From: Blastococcus saxobsidens DD2
Lineage (GTDB): Bacteria; Actinomycetota; Actinomycetes; Mycobacteriales; Geodermatophilaceae
NCBI RefSeq assembly: GCF_000284015.1
Contig: NC_016943.1
Coordinates: 1,715,541 to 1,779,540 of the forward strand
Length of the DNA stretch: 64,000 nucleotides
Reading direction: 5' to 3'
Under the pieces are notes generated by a model, which ran no database searches, was not told where the DNA came from, and worked only from the letters and a program-made list of their open reading frames with translations. Positions within the stretch are counted from its first letter, which is position 1. The number at the start of each line of letters is the position of its first letter. Shown here piece after piece: positions 1 through 9,100 of the stretch. The position numbers and the translations under genes were made by a program.

Positions 1-1555
1 GGGCGCGGGGGGCTGTGGGAAGGCCGGATTGCTTCCGGTCGGTGATTTCGGCGCGCAGGGCCGCCATGTAGGCGGCCCACGCTCGGGCGTCGGCGGTCCG
101 CATGCCCGGAAGCGACTCCGGGTGGCGCAGTGCGGGATGGAACAACTCGTAGCGGCCCTTGCCGGCCCGCTTGGCGGCGTACATCGCCGCGTCGGCCTGG
201 GCCAGGAGCTCCGCCGCCTCGCGTCCGGTCATCTGGTCGACGACGATCCCGATACTTGCGGCGAGAGTGATCTGCTGGCCGGCGACGGACACCGGTGGAG
301 CCAGCTCGGACAGGATGCGCTCGGCGATGCCGGCCGCGCTGGAGGTGTCGGTGTTGGGCAGGACGAGCGCAAACTCGTCGCCCCCGAGCCGGGCGAGGGT
401 GTCGGCGGGGCGGGTGCAGCGGCGCAGCCGCGCGGCGACCTCGACGAGCAGGTCATCGCCTGCGGCGTGCCCGAGGGTGTCGTTGACCTGCTTGAACCCG
501 TCGAGGTCGAGCATGAGCAGTGCCACCGGTTTTCCTGATCGGGTGCTGTCGGCGATTGCCAGCTCGGCGTGGTCGGCCAGCAGGGTGCGGTTGGCCAGCC
601 CGGTCAGCGGGTCGTGCAGGGCCTGGTGGGCGAGTGTGTCCTGCAGAGCCTTGAGCTCGGAGATGTCTTTGGCGATGCCGTATACCCCCACGACCCGGCC
701 GTCGACCATGATCGGCAGGTTGGACACCGACACCTCCACGCGCCGGCCTTGCCGGTCGACGACGCTGGTCCAGTAGTTCTGCGGGTGGCCGTCCAGGGCG
801 GCGGCGAAGCGGCGGGCCGTTTCGGCGGCGTCGTCGGGTGCGGCCAGCTTCACGACGCTGTCGCCGATGAGCTCCCCAGGGCCGGCTCCCATGAGCCGGT
901 GGGCGACGGCGTTGGCGCTGGTGAACCGGCCTTCGGTGTCCATGGAGTAGACCGCGTTGGGGTTGTGGTCGAACAGCGACCGATACCGCTGCTCCTGCTC
1001 ACGCAGCTGCCGGGTGCGCCGGCGCAGCTGAGTGACCAGGCCGTGCGCGACCGCGCAGGTGCCGGCCCATACCGCGAGCCGGATCAGCAGCTCGGTACCT
1101 TCGGCCTCGGTGCCGGGAGCAGCAGGCCATGCGTGCGGTGCTGCGGCCGCGGCCGCGACCACCACGCCGGTCAGCAGCAGCCGTCGGGTGCCGTAGAAGA
1201 CCGCCGTGTACAGCAGCAGCATCCCGTAGAGGACGCTGTAGGGGCTTCGCGGGCCTCCCGTCGCCGCCACCAGCGCCGCGATCTCCACCGCGGTCACGAC
1301 CCCGCCAACGCGGTTCATCGCCGGCCACAGCGCCGGCACCAGCGAGGCCGTCCACGTCGCCGCGATAGCCGCCACGGCCAGCAACGCCGCCGGCCAGTGG
1401 ACCTGCCCGGGCTGCGGCAGGGCCAGCGTCAGCACGACGACCACGAACGCGGCCAGCAGCAGCCGCGAGCGGCTCCGCTCCCGGTCCACCACAGTCCACG
1501 AGGCCAGGGGAGGAGTCAGGCCATGCGCAAGTCCCCGAGCCGCATCGAGCAGCAT
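1..1555 (-). CDS. Membrane sensor diguanylate cyclase (PAS-GGDEF), C-terminus cut by window
   Basis: The reading frame stays open from ATG at 1555 to the window edge, so the C-terminus is missing. The start follows a GAGGCGAGGGAAAGC stretch. The N-terminal ~170 residues are hydrophobic and form several membrane segments. A PAS domain follows (about residues 190-310, beginning RYRSLFDHNPNAVYSMD). The GGDEF domain follows, with an intact GGDEF active site near residue 390, and RPAD five residues before it matches the RxxD inhibitory site. The family makes cyclic di-GMP from two GTP at the inner membrane in response to a PAS-sensed signal. After GGDEF comes AAELLAQADAAMYAAKRAG, the usual domain end, then an extra tail; an EAL domain could lie outside the window. 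An ISL3 element sits 36 bp upstream of the start and may have replaced its promoter. Confidence 0.9.
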   Translation of the reverse strand, partial: MLLDAARGLAHGLTPPLASWTVVDRERSRSRLLLAAFVVVVLTLALPQPGQVHWPAALLAVAAIAATWTASLVPALWPAMNRVGGVVTAVEIAALVAATGGPRSPYSVLYGMLLLYTAVFYGTRRLLLTGVVVAAAAAAPHAWPAAPGTEAEGTELLIRLAVWAGTCAVAHGLVTQLRRRTRQLREQEQRYRSLFDHNPNAVYSMDTEGRFTSANAVAHRLMGAGPGELIGDSVVKLAAPDDAAETARRFAAALDGHPQNYWTSVVDRQGRRVEVSVSNLPIMVDGRVVGVYGIAKDISELKALQDTLAHQALHDPLTGLANRTLLADHAELAIADSTRSGKPVALLMLDLDGFKQVNDTLGHAAGDDLLVEVAARLRRCTRPADTLARLGGDEFALVLPNTDTSSAAGIAERILSELAPPVSVAGQQITLAASIGIVVDQMTGREAAELLAQADAAMYAAKRAGKGRYELFHPALRHPESLPGMRTADARAWAAYMAALRAEITDRKQSGLPTAPRA

Positions 1556-1582
1556 GCTTTCCCTCGCCTCACGTCCCGAGGA

Positions 1583-1590
1583 GTTATCCA
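1583..1590. repeat. Left target-site duplication of the ISL3 element
   Basis: GTTATCCA directly abuts the left inverted repeat and is repeated exactly at 3015-3022. Eight-base duplications are typical of ISL3-family insertion. A perfect pair indicates a recent or undisturbed insertion. Confidence 0.9.
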
Positions 1591-1620
1591 GGCTCTTCGC
1601 AGTTGAGGGTGTAGAGGGGG
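1591..1620 (+). repeat. Left terminal inverted repeat of ISL3 element
   Basis: Begins GGCTCTTCGCAGTTGAGGGT. It matches the reverse complement of 2985-3014 with only a few mismatches, concentrated at positions 9-14 and near the inner end. Confidence 0.9.
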
Positions 1621-1700
1621 CTGGCGCGTCGGTCCCGGGATAGACGTCGAGGCCTTCCGAGGATGGAAGTTCTCACACTGCCCATCCGGAAGACCTCGAC

Positions 1701-3008
1701 GTGCCTGACGCTACCTTCGGCTGCCCTGACCTGACCACGTTCGCCGGCCTGGATGGGCTGGGTCTGGAGGTTGTCGGGCAGCGGCTGGCCCCCGACCGTG
1801 CAGTCCTGGCCTGCCGGGTCGTCGAACCCGACCGCTGGTGCCGTCGCTGCGGCTGCGAGGGCGCGCCGCGGGACACCGTGACCCGACGGCTGGCCCACGA
1901 ACCGCTGGGCTGGCGACCCACCACGTTGCTGATCACGATCTGCCGCTACCGGTGCTCCGCTTGTGGGCACGTGTGGCGCCAAGACATCAGCAAGGCGGCC
2001 GAGCCGCGAGCGAAGCTGTCCCGATCTGGGCTGCGGTGGGCGCTGGAAGGCATCGTGGTCGGGCACCTGACCGTCGCCCGGGTCGCCGAGGGTCTCGGAG
2101 TCGCCTGGAACACCGCCAACGATGCCGTCCTCGCCGAGGGCAAACGGGTCCTCATCGACGACCCCGGCCGGTTCGAGGGCGTGCAGGTGCTCGGGGTCGA
2201 TGAGCACGTGTGGCGCCACACCCGCCGGGGCGACAAGTACGTGACCGTGATCATCGACCTGACACCGGTGCGGGACCGCACCGGTCCGGCCCGGCTGCTG
2301 GACATGGTGGAGGGACGCTCCAAGCAGGCGTTCAAGACCTGGCTGGCCGCCCGCCCCGACGAGTGGCGCACGGGCCTGGAGGTGGTGGCGATGGATGGGT
2401 TCACCGGCTTCAAGACCGCCACCACCGAGGAGCTGCCGGAGGCGACCGCGGTGATGGATCCCTTCCACGTCGTGCGCCTGGCCGGGGATGCCCTGGACCG
2501 CTGCCGGCGCCGGGTGCAGCAAGACCTGCACGGCCACCGAGGCCGCAAGGACGACCCTCTCTATCGCGCTCGGCGAGTCCTACACACCGGTGCCGAGCTG
2601 CTCACCGACCGGCAACGACAGCGGCTGACCGCGCTGTTCGGGGTCGACGAGCACGTGCAGGTCGAGGCCACCTGGAGCATCTACCAGCGGATGATCGCCG
2701 CCTACCGCGAGCCCGACCGGGCGAAGGGCCGGCGGCTGATGAGCAGCCTGATCGATGCGCTCGGCCGCGGCGTTCCGGCCGCGCTGACCGAACTCATCAC
2801 GCTGGGGCGGACGCTGAAGAAGCGGGCCGAGGACGTCCTGGCGTACTTCGACCGGCCCGGGACCTCCAACGGGCCGACCGAGGCGATCAACGGACGACTG
2901 GAACACCTCCGCGGCTCGGCACTCGGCTTCCGCAACCTCGCCAACTACATCGCCAGGAGCCTGCTCGAGACCGGTGGCTTCAGGCCCCGACTACACCCTC
3001 GATCGTGA
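1701..3008 (+). CDS. ISL3-family DDE transposase
   Basis: A 435-residue protein of normal length for the family. The N-terminus has two CxxC pairs (WCRRCG, YRCSACG), the ISL3 zinc-binding region. A helix-turn-helix-like segment follows, then the DDE catalytic core: GVDEHVWRH gives the first Asp, VVAMDGFTGF the second, and GPTEAINGRLEHL the Glu near the C-terminus. The enzyme cuts at the terminal repeats and reinserts the element. The stop codon lies just inside the right terminal repeat, as is common in this family. The frame is intact, so it is probably active. Confidence 0.97.
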   Translation: MPDATFGCPDLTTFAGLDGLGLEVVGQRLAPDRAVLACRVVEPDRWCRRCGCEGAPRDTVTRRLAHEPLGWRPTTLLITICRYRCSACGHVWRQDISKAAEPRAKLSRSGLRWALEGIVVGHLTVARVAEGLGVAWNTANDAVLAEGKRVLIDDPGRFEGVQVLGVDEHVWRHTRRGDKYVTVIIDLTPVRDRTGPARLLDMVEGRSKQAFKTWLAARPDEWRTGLEVVAMDGFTGFKTATTEELPEATAVMDPFHVVRLAGDALDRCRRRVQQDLHGHRGRKDDPLYRARRVLHTGAELLTDRQRQRLTALFGVDEHVQVEATWSIYQRMIAAYREPDRAKGRRLMSSLIDALGRGVPAALTELITLGRTLKKRAEDVLAYFDRPGTSNGPTEAINGRLEHLRGSALGFRNLANYIARSLLETGGFRPRLHPRS

Positions 3009-3014
3009 AGAGCC
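2985..3014 (-). repeat. Right terminal inverted repeat of ISL3 element
   Basis: Read on the minus strand it begins GGCTCTTCACGATCGAGGGT, matching the left repeat. It overlaps the last codons of the transposase gene and is followed by the second GTTATCCA copy. Confidence 0.9.
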
Positions 3015-3022
3015 GTTATCCA
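3015..3022. repeat. Right target-site duplication of the ISL3 element
   Basis: GTTATCCA, an exact copy of 1583-1590, immediately outside the right inverted repeat. Confidence 0.9.
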
Positions 3023-3209
3023 CCTCCCGCGTCCTGATCGGCGTTCGGTCGGCGGCGGTTCACTCCGGCCACCCCCATTGAGCGATCGGGAGCCTGCGTT
3101 ATCCCAACCTCATACGAGCACAGGTATCGACGGGCAGGCGCTGGAGCGCCAGGCGGAACCTGTCACCTTGTCCTCGTGGCTCACCAGCACGACCTCAACG
3201 AGCACTGGC

Positions 3210-3619
3210 CGAAGCCGCACCGCAGCCGCATCTGGTCGACTACCTGCGGACGGCACCTCCCGACGGGCTCCTGCTGTCGGTGCTTCCCGACCCCGCCCAC
3301 CGACGAAGGCACCCGCCGGGCTGGCCCTACCTCGGCTGGGAGGACACGATCCCCCCGCCTGGCGGCCACCCGCGGCGCCCAGATCGGTATGGCGGTCGCG
3401 CGGCGGCAGAGCTATCCGTGGCTCGGTGAGTTCGCTGCCGCCGACTACGTCGTGGAGATCGCGATCGGCATCCGCCGGGACGGGTCGGTCGGTGTCCGGC
3501 GGCTCTCCTCGGATGCCTCCGCCCGGCGGTCCGGTGGTCGGGTGGTGGGCTTCAGGTCGACCTTCGCCGCCGGCCACTCGCCGAACGTGCGCTGCGTGAG
3601 CAGCAACTCCGGGGGATAG
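3210..3619 (+). pseudogene. Possible decayed gene fragment of unknown function
   Basis: Two plus-strand frames carry protein-like text in succession. One reads LAEAAPQPHLVDYLRTAPP and on through DGLLLSVLPDPAH, ending at a stop near 3427. The other reads EFAAADYVVEIAIGIRRDG in a neighbouring frame, closing with a stop at 3617-3619. The pattern suggests one gene broken by a frameshift. No start with a good ribosome site is visible, and I do not recognise a family. The rest of 3023-3731 shows nothing else I can support. Confidence 0.25.
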
Positions 3620-3731
3620 GGACCGAGGCGATCAGTTACACGCTGACTCGGGGGGATCGACGGTCAGCCGTTGGCGAGTTCGATGTTGCGGGCGGTGGGC
3701 GAAGGGTGAGGCACGACCGAAGCAGAGCGGG

Positions 3732-4622
3732 TCACTGGCGGCGCTGCGTCTTCTCTGCGTACATGGCCTGGTCGGCTTCCCGGATGACGCGTTCGTAGGC
3801 GGCTTGGGGGTCGGTTCCGCCGGCGGCGTACCCGATTCCGATGCTCAGCCCGACCGAGACGGTGATCTGGTCGAGGACCAGCGGTTCGGCGGCCGCCGTC
3901 CGCAGCCGCCCGGCCAGCAGCTCGGCGTCGGCGGGTTCGGTGTTCTCGCAGGCGACCATGAACTCGTCACCTCCGAGGCGGGCGGCGGTGTCACTGGCCC
4001 GCAGCACCGAGCGGAGGCGTTCGGCGAAGGCGATGAGGACCCGGTCGCCGACCGTGTGGCCGTGGGCGTCGTTGACGGCCTTGAAGTCGTCGAGGTCGAT
4101 GGCCAGCACACAGGTCGGGGTGTGCTCGCGGCGTCCACGGTCGAGGGCGTGGCGAAGCCGGTCACCGAAGAGGACACGGTTGGGCAGGTCGGTCAGCGGG
4201 TCGTGCAGGGCTTGGTGGCGGAGTTCTGCCTCCAGCGCCTTCCGTTCGGTGATGTCTTCGATCACCTTGATCAGGTGGGTCGGGTCGCCGTGCGGCGTGG
4301 CCTCCACCCAGGAGGTGATGACCTGCACGGGCACGATGCTGCCGTTGGCCCGCAGCAGTCGGCACTCGTACCGCGCCGGTCGGCTGGGCTCTGCCTGCAG
4401 GCCGCGGCGGGTCTCCTGGACCGCAGCCACGTCATCGGGGTGGATCAGGTCGAACAGTGACCTGCCGTGCAGCTCCGCTGGCGATCGTCCCAGCAGGGAG
4501 CTCAGGGCTGGGTTGACGCCGGTGAGCACACCGTCGGTGGTGGTGACGGCCATCCCGGTGGGCGCGTTGCGAAACGCGCTGCCCTGGTCGGCCGGGGACA
4601 GGCCCCCCACCGGATCAGTCAC
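3732..4622 (-). CDS. PAS-GGDEF diguanylate cyclase, cytoplasmic
   Basis: A 296-residue protein with no membrane segment. A PAS domain lies at about residues 10-130 (FRNAPTGMAVTTTDGVLTG, ending VIEDITERKALEAEL). It leads into a GGDEF domain (about 140-290) with an intact ARLGGDEF site. RASD five residues upstream matches the RxxD product-inhibition site. It should make cyclic di-GMP. The linker HQALHDPLTDLPNRVLFGDRL closely resembles that of the cyclase at 1-1555, so the two are probably related paralogues. There is no cognate phosphodiesterase or effector in the window. Confidence 0.92.
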   Translation of the reverse strand: MTDPVGGLSPADQGSAFRNAPTGMAVTTTDGVLTGVNPALSSLLGRSPAELHGRSLFDLIHPDDVAAVQETRRGLQAEPSRPARYECRLLRANGSIVPVQVITSWVEATPHGDPTHLIKVIEDITERKALEAELRHQALHDPLTDLPNRVLFGDRLRHALDRGRREHTPTCVLAIDLDDFKAVNDAHGHTVGDRVLIAFAERLRSVLRASDTAARLGGDEFMVACENTEPADAELLAGRLRTAAAEPLVLDQITVSVGLSIGIGYAAGGTDPQAAYERVIREADQAMYAEKTQRRQ

Positions 4623-4821
4623 CGCACACCACGCCGAGTCCCACCGGTGTCGACCTCCAGCGCCGTCGGTCCGCGGGCCCGCGCACCGAGCCGGTCAGGT
4701 TCGGGCCCCGCGGGAGGCAGCGAGCGTATGGCGCAGCGGGGGCGGATCGGCCCCCTCCACTACGAAGAGTGAGGAGCGTTCATCCTAAAGAGGCCCCAGT
4801 GCAGACCGACCGGGGGTGGCC

Positions 4822-5061
4822 TCAGGCTGCCTGAGAGGTTGGACTTGATGCAGCAACATGAGGCCTCGCCGACGGTGGCTGCAGTTCTGGCGTCTGCCCG
4901 GACGGTTGCTGCCAGCTCTGGGAGAGGTAGGCGATGTGCGCCATCGCCTCCTCGTAGAGGCGCCCGATCGCCGTATGGGCAGCGGTGGCGATGTCCTCGA
5001 GGTGGTCCTCAGCGACGTCCTTGACGTCCGGGGCGTCCTCAACGTCCTGCGTGATGGTCAC
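4822..5061 (-). CDS. Small acidic helical protein, unknown function
   Basis: From a GTG at 5061 the frame gives about 79 residues, beginning VTITQDVEDAPDVKDVAEDH, with a helical middle (AAHTAIGRLYEEAMAHIAYL) and a Pro/Ser/Gln-rich tail. An upstream extension of the same frame reads like non-coding sequence, so the GTG start is preferred. I recognise no family. It lies downstream of, and on the same strand as, the phosphatase remnant, so it may once have been cotranscribed. Real-gene status rests on amino-acid texture only. Confidence 0.45.
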   Translation of the reverse strand: MTITQDVEDAPDVKDVAEDHLEDIATAAHTAIGRLYEEAMAHIAYLSQSWQQPSGQTPELQPPSARPHVAASSPTSQAA

Positions 5062-5167
5062 GGAGTGGGTTATCGGCGCGCCGAAACCGCGGTGTGACCG
5101 GGAACAACAGGAATGTTGCCAAACGTGGCACCGAGGTGGGGTCCGCAAGGTTGGTAAGCTGCGGTGG

Positions 5168-5880
5168 TCAGCTGGTGGCGGTGTCGCAGCAGACGGTGGA
5201 TGGGATTTTTCGGGGGCCTGCCTCGTCGGGCCGGGGACGGTCTTGTCGGTGCAGTCGGACGGCGACGAGGGCGACGTCGTCCCCGGTGGTCTGTTCCACC
5301 AACCGGTCGATGAGCTGGTCACCCAGTTCATCGAGAGGCGGTCGTCAGCTCGCTGGCGCCGGCACGCAGCCGGCTCTCATGCCGTCGTCGAGATCGCGGT
5401 TGCGGCGTTCGATGAGGCCGTCGGTGTAGAGCAGAACGGTGGTGCCCCGGTCGAGGCTGACGAGGGACTCGTCGGGGTGGAGGACCAACGGTGGCGGATG
5501 CCCGGCGTTGGCCCAGCGCATGCGCGTGATGCCGCGTGCGGTATCGGCATCGGTCTGTTCATAGCGGGCGATCGATCGGCGGCGGTGGCGTAGGTGTGCA
5601 CCTGCAGCTGGGTGAACGCGGTGTCGAGCTCGGTTAGCAGTTGGGCCGGCCCGGCGTCGACGGTGACGGCGATGCCGCGCCGCCGGCCCATAAAAGCGGC
5701 GGCCGCGGTGTCGTGTCCGACGACGTCACCGATGCCCAGGTTGGTCGCTCCTCCCAGTTGCAGGAACGCGTCGTACCAGTCGCCGCCGACCCGGGCGGCC
5801 TCGGTGGCGGGCAAGTGTCGAACGACGACCTGGGCGTGGTCAGGCTCGGCAGGTGCGGTGAGCATGCTCGGAAAGCTCAA
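5168..5880 (-). pseudogene. Decayed SpoIIE/PP2C-type serine phosphatase fragment
   Basis: The start region reads VGGDWYDAFLQLGG then IGDVVGHDTAAAAFMGRRRG, hallmark motifs of the SpoIIE/RsbU phosphatase domain. Near 5570 the frame shifts. The expected continuation appears in another frame as RMRWANAGHPPPLVLHPDES and TVLLYTDGLIERRNRDLDDG. A second shift follows (SRLRAGASELTTAS) and then a third frame ends LDELGDQLIDRLVEQTTGDD followed by VALVAVRLHRQD. So at least three frames are needed to rebuild one domain. The usual N-terminal PAS/GAF sensors are missing, and the block between MGRRRG and VTVDAGPAQ looks shortened. Such enzymes normally control anti-sigma antagonists; this copy cannot be functional. 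Confidence 0.85.
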
Positions 5881-5996
5881 TGTCGGAATGTCGGCACCAA
5901 AAAGTAGCTAGCAGTCGGCATCCTGCACGCAGTCGACGATAATCCAAGCGATTAATCAGATAACACTCGTGACGACTTGCTGCCCATAACATCCGA

Positions 5997-6058
5997 GCCT
6001 TACCGGCAACGCTCAAGCCTTTACTGCAGAACGTCACGCCTTTACTAGAGAACGGCAC
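5997..6058 (+). repeat. Three imperfect 20-21-bp direct repeats, iteron/oriT-like
   Basis: Units start at 5997, 6017 and 6038: GCCTTACCGGCAACGCTCAA, GCCTTTACTGCAGAACGTCA and GCCTTTACTAGAGAACGGCA. Spacing of 20-21 bp puts them on one helix face, as for a protein-binding array. They end about 80 bp before the relaxase gene and are followed directly by two hairpins. Relaxase or accessory-protein binding at an origin of transfer is the most natural reading. Plasmid-type replication iterons are an alternative, although no replication protein is nearby. Confidence 0.6.
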
Positions 6059-6062
6059 GAAT

Positions 6063-6102
6063 GCTACCTTCGGGGTAGCTCGGGCCCCGCTTCGCGGGGC
6101 CC
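6063..6102. promoter_or_regulatory. oriT: Paired hairpins upstream of relaxase, candidate oriT
   Basis: Two inverted repeats sit back to back. The first is GCTACC (6063-6068) with GGTAGC (6074-6079) around a 5-nt loop. The second is a perfect 9-bp stem, GGGCCCCGC (6082-6090) with GCGGGGCCC (6094-6102). With the direct repeats just upstream this resembles the recognition-hairpin architecture of MobF origins of transfer. The second hairpin could also act as a terminator, but no run of T follows. No nic site can be named from sequence alone. Confidence 0.45.
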
Positions 6103-6140
6103 ATCGGCGTTTCTAGGGGTGACATGTTGGTCATTGTTGG

Positions 6141-9100
6141 GTGGCGTTGAAAATGCACGGTGGAATGAAGGTCTACGCCGGCGCGCCGGCGGCTGCCCGG
6201 CACTACGTGGAGGCCGACCGCGGCCGGGCGGACGACTACTACCTCACCGAGGGCACCGGGATCGCCCGCCGCTACACCGCCACCGACGGTCGCGTGACTG
6301 AGCTGGCGCCGCTGACCGGCGACACCTACGAGACCTGGGTCGCCGGCCGCAACCCGGAGACGAGCGAGCCGAGGGGGCAGCTGCGCGGCGACGAGCACGC
6401 CGTTCGCTTCGCCGAGGTTGTGGTCAACGGCCCGAAGACCTGGTCGCTGGCCGCCGCGCTGCACCCGGACATCGCGGAGGCGTACGGGGCGGCGCAGGAC
6501 CGGGCCGCCGAGCAGATCATCGGCTGGCTCTCGCAGCACGCCACCACCCGGGTCGGCCCGCGCGGCGGACAGGTGCAGGTCCCGCTGGAGGTGCTGGAGG
6601 CGGCCACGGTGCGGCACTACACCTCCCGGGCGAACGACCCGCACTGGCACCTGCACCTGCAGCTGCTGTCCCGGGTGTTCGCCGCCGGGAAATGGCGCGG
6701 CCTGCACACCGTCGGGATCCGCGACTTCCTGGGCGCCGTCAACGGGATCGGGCACGCCGCGATGGCGTGCGACCCGGAATTGAACGCCGCCTTCGCCACG
6801 CACGGCTACCGGAAAGACGGTACGGGAGAAATACGGGAGCTCGCCGACTACGTGGGCCCGTTCAGCGCACGGCACGCGCAGATCGCCCGGAATGTGGACC
6901 GCTACGAAGCCGAATGGACCGCCGCGCACCCCGGCGAATCCCCCGGCCCGGTGCTGCGCCGGGCCTGGGACGCTCGGGCGTGGGCCGACGGCCGCCCGGA
7001 CAAGGTCACCGCTCAGCCCGGGATCGGGCTGGCCGAACGCTGGCGGACCGAGCTGTCCGCCCTCGGCTACCGCGACCCCGGTAAGCCGGTCGCCCTGGCC
7101 GCCACCCCGGTCGGGGCGCTGGATCGAGACGAGCTGGTGCAGCGCGCGCTGGCCCGGCTCGCGGCGGGCCGTTCGGCGTGGAACGCCGCCGACATCCGCG
7201 GCGAGGCCGAGCGGCTGGTCGCCGCCGAAGGAGTCGTCGCCGACGCCGGGGTGCGCATCGAGCTGGCCGAGGACCTCACCGCCCGCGCCCTCGGTCGCTG
7301 CCTGCCGTTGCTGGACCGCGACGGGGTGCCCGAGCACATCCGCGCGTGGACCTCCCAGCCGGTCCTCGACGTCGAAGCCGACCTGACCACCCGGCTCACC
7401 GCCCGCGAGGTATCGGAGACCGACCTGGCGGTCGAGGGCGTGGCCGCCGCCGGGCGGCTGGATGCCGGCCAAGCCGCGGCGGTCGCCGCGCTCGCCGGCG
7501 ACCGGCCCCTGGTGGTGGTCGAGGGGGCTGCGGGGGCGGGCAAGACCACCACTCTCGCCGCCACCCGCGGCCTGCTCGAGGCCCGGGGCCGCCGGCTGGT
7601 GGTGGTCACCCCCACGCGCAAGGCGGCCAAGGTGGCCGCCGGCGAGCTGGGGACGGCCGCCGGGTCCGCGGCGTGGCTAGCGTTCCAGCACGGCTGGCGC
7701 TGGAACGACGAAGGACGATGGGCCAGGCTCACCGTCGGCGAGCCCGACCCGGCGACCGGCCGGTTCTACGCCGGGCCGAACGAGGCAGCGCGGCTGCGGC
7801 CCGGGGATCTACTCCTGGTGGACGAGGCCGGCATGCTCGATCAGGACACCGCCCGCGCCCTGCTCACCGTCGCCGACGAGTGCCAGGTCCGGGTGGCGCT
7901 GCTCGGCGACCGGCACCAGCTGTCCGCGGTCGGCCGCGGCGGCGTCCTGGACCTCGCCATCGCCCAGGCCGACCCCGCGGCGCACCTGACACTCGACTCG
8001 GTGCACCGCTTCACCCGAACCGACGAGCAAGGCCGCACAACACCCGACACCGGCTACGCCGAGCTGACCCTGGCCATGCGCACCGGCACCGACCCCGGCG
8101 CCGTCTTCGACGCCCTCCTCGCCCGCCGCCAGATCCAGCTGCACCCCGACACCGCCGGGCTGCAGGCCGCGCTGGCCGCCACCGCCGCCGCGTCCTACGC
8201 CGACGGCCGCCGGGTGGCCGTGGTGGTGGACACCCGCGACCAGGCCGCAGAGCTCAACACCGCCATCCGCGACCAGCTGGTCGCCGACGGCCGGCTCGAT
8301 GACCAGCAAGTGGTCGTCACCGGGGCCGGGGAGCGGATCGGCGCCGGCGACCGGATCGCCACCCGCCGCAACGACCGCCACCTCGACGTTGCCAACCGCG
8401 ACGTCTGGACCGTCACCGCCGTCGGCCGCCGCGGCGGGCTGCTCGTCACCCCCACTGTCACCCCCACCGGCACCGACCCCGGAAACGGGTCCGGCGATGT
8501 CACCCCCGCCTGCCCAGCCCGGGTACTGCCCGCGGACTACGTCACCGAGCACGTCGAACTCGCCTACGCCTCCACCGCGTACGGCGTGCAGGGCGACACT
8601 GTCACCGCGTCGCACGTGGTGGTCGGCGAGCACACCGGCGCCTCCTCCTGCTACGTCGGGATGACCCGCGGCCGAACCGTCAACACCGCCCACCTCGTCG
8701 CCACCGACGCCGAGCAGGCGCGGGAGCAGTGGCTCGCCGTCTTCGCCCGCGACCGCGCCGACCTCGGCCCCGCCCACGCCGCCCAGCAAGCGGCCGCCGA
8801 GGCCGCCCGCTACGCCCCATCCCGCCCGCTGGAGCAGGTGCTGGCCGAGCTGCGCGTGGCGTGGACGGCCGAGCAGCGCTGCGTCGACCGGCTCGCCCTC
8901 GCCACGTCGCGCCGCGACCTCTTCCGCTCGGTCGCCGTGCTCGAGGCCGGCCGTGCCGACCGGCTCACCGCACTGGAGGTCACGTCGCAGCAGGCGGCCA
9001 CCGCGGTGGCCCGTGCCCAACAGCGGGCCGACGCTAGCGCCGCCGCCATCGCGGTCCAGGCTGCTCGCCTCCGAGACAGGCTGCTCGCCGTCTGGGACGC

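Larger units (their letters stand above)
1591..3014 (+). mobile_element. Complete ISL3-family insertion sequence, 1424 bp
   Basis: The element is bounded by imperfect ~30-bp terminal inverted repeats at 1591-1620 and 2985-3014. Both begin GGCTCTTC read inward and share GAGGGTGTAG further in. It holds one intact transposase gene. Exact 8-bp duplications (GTTATCCA) flank it on both sides, so both ends are defined to the base. Nothing suggests inactivation. It landed just upstream of the diguanylate cyclase that starts at 1555. Confidence 0.95.

Noticed and set aside
229-1606. Plus-strand and other-frame ORFs over the first kilobase
   Set aside because: The minus-strand frame carries PAS and GGDEF motifs; the others are shadows.
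6082-6102. Simple terminator
   Set aside because: No T run, no expressed gene upstream on the plus strand; it fits better with the oriT-like group, though not excluded.
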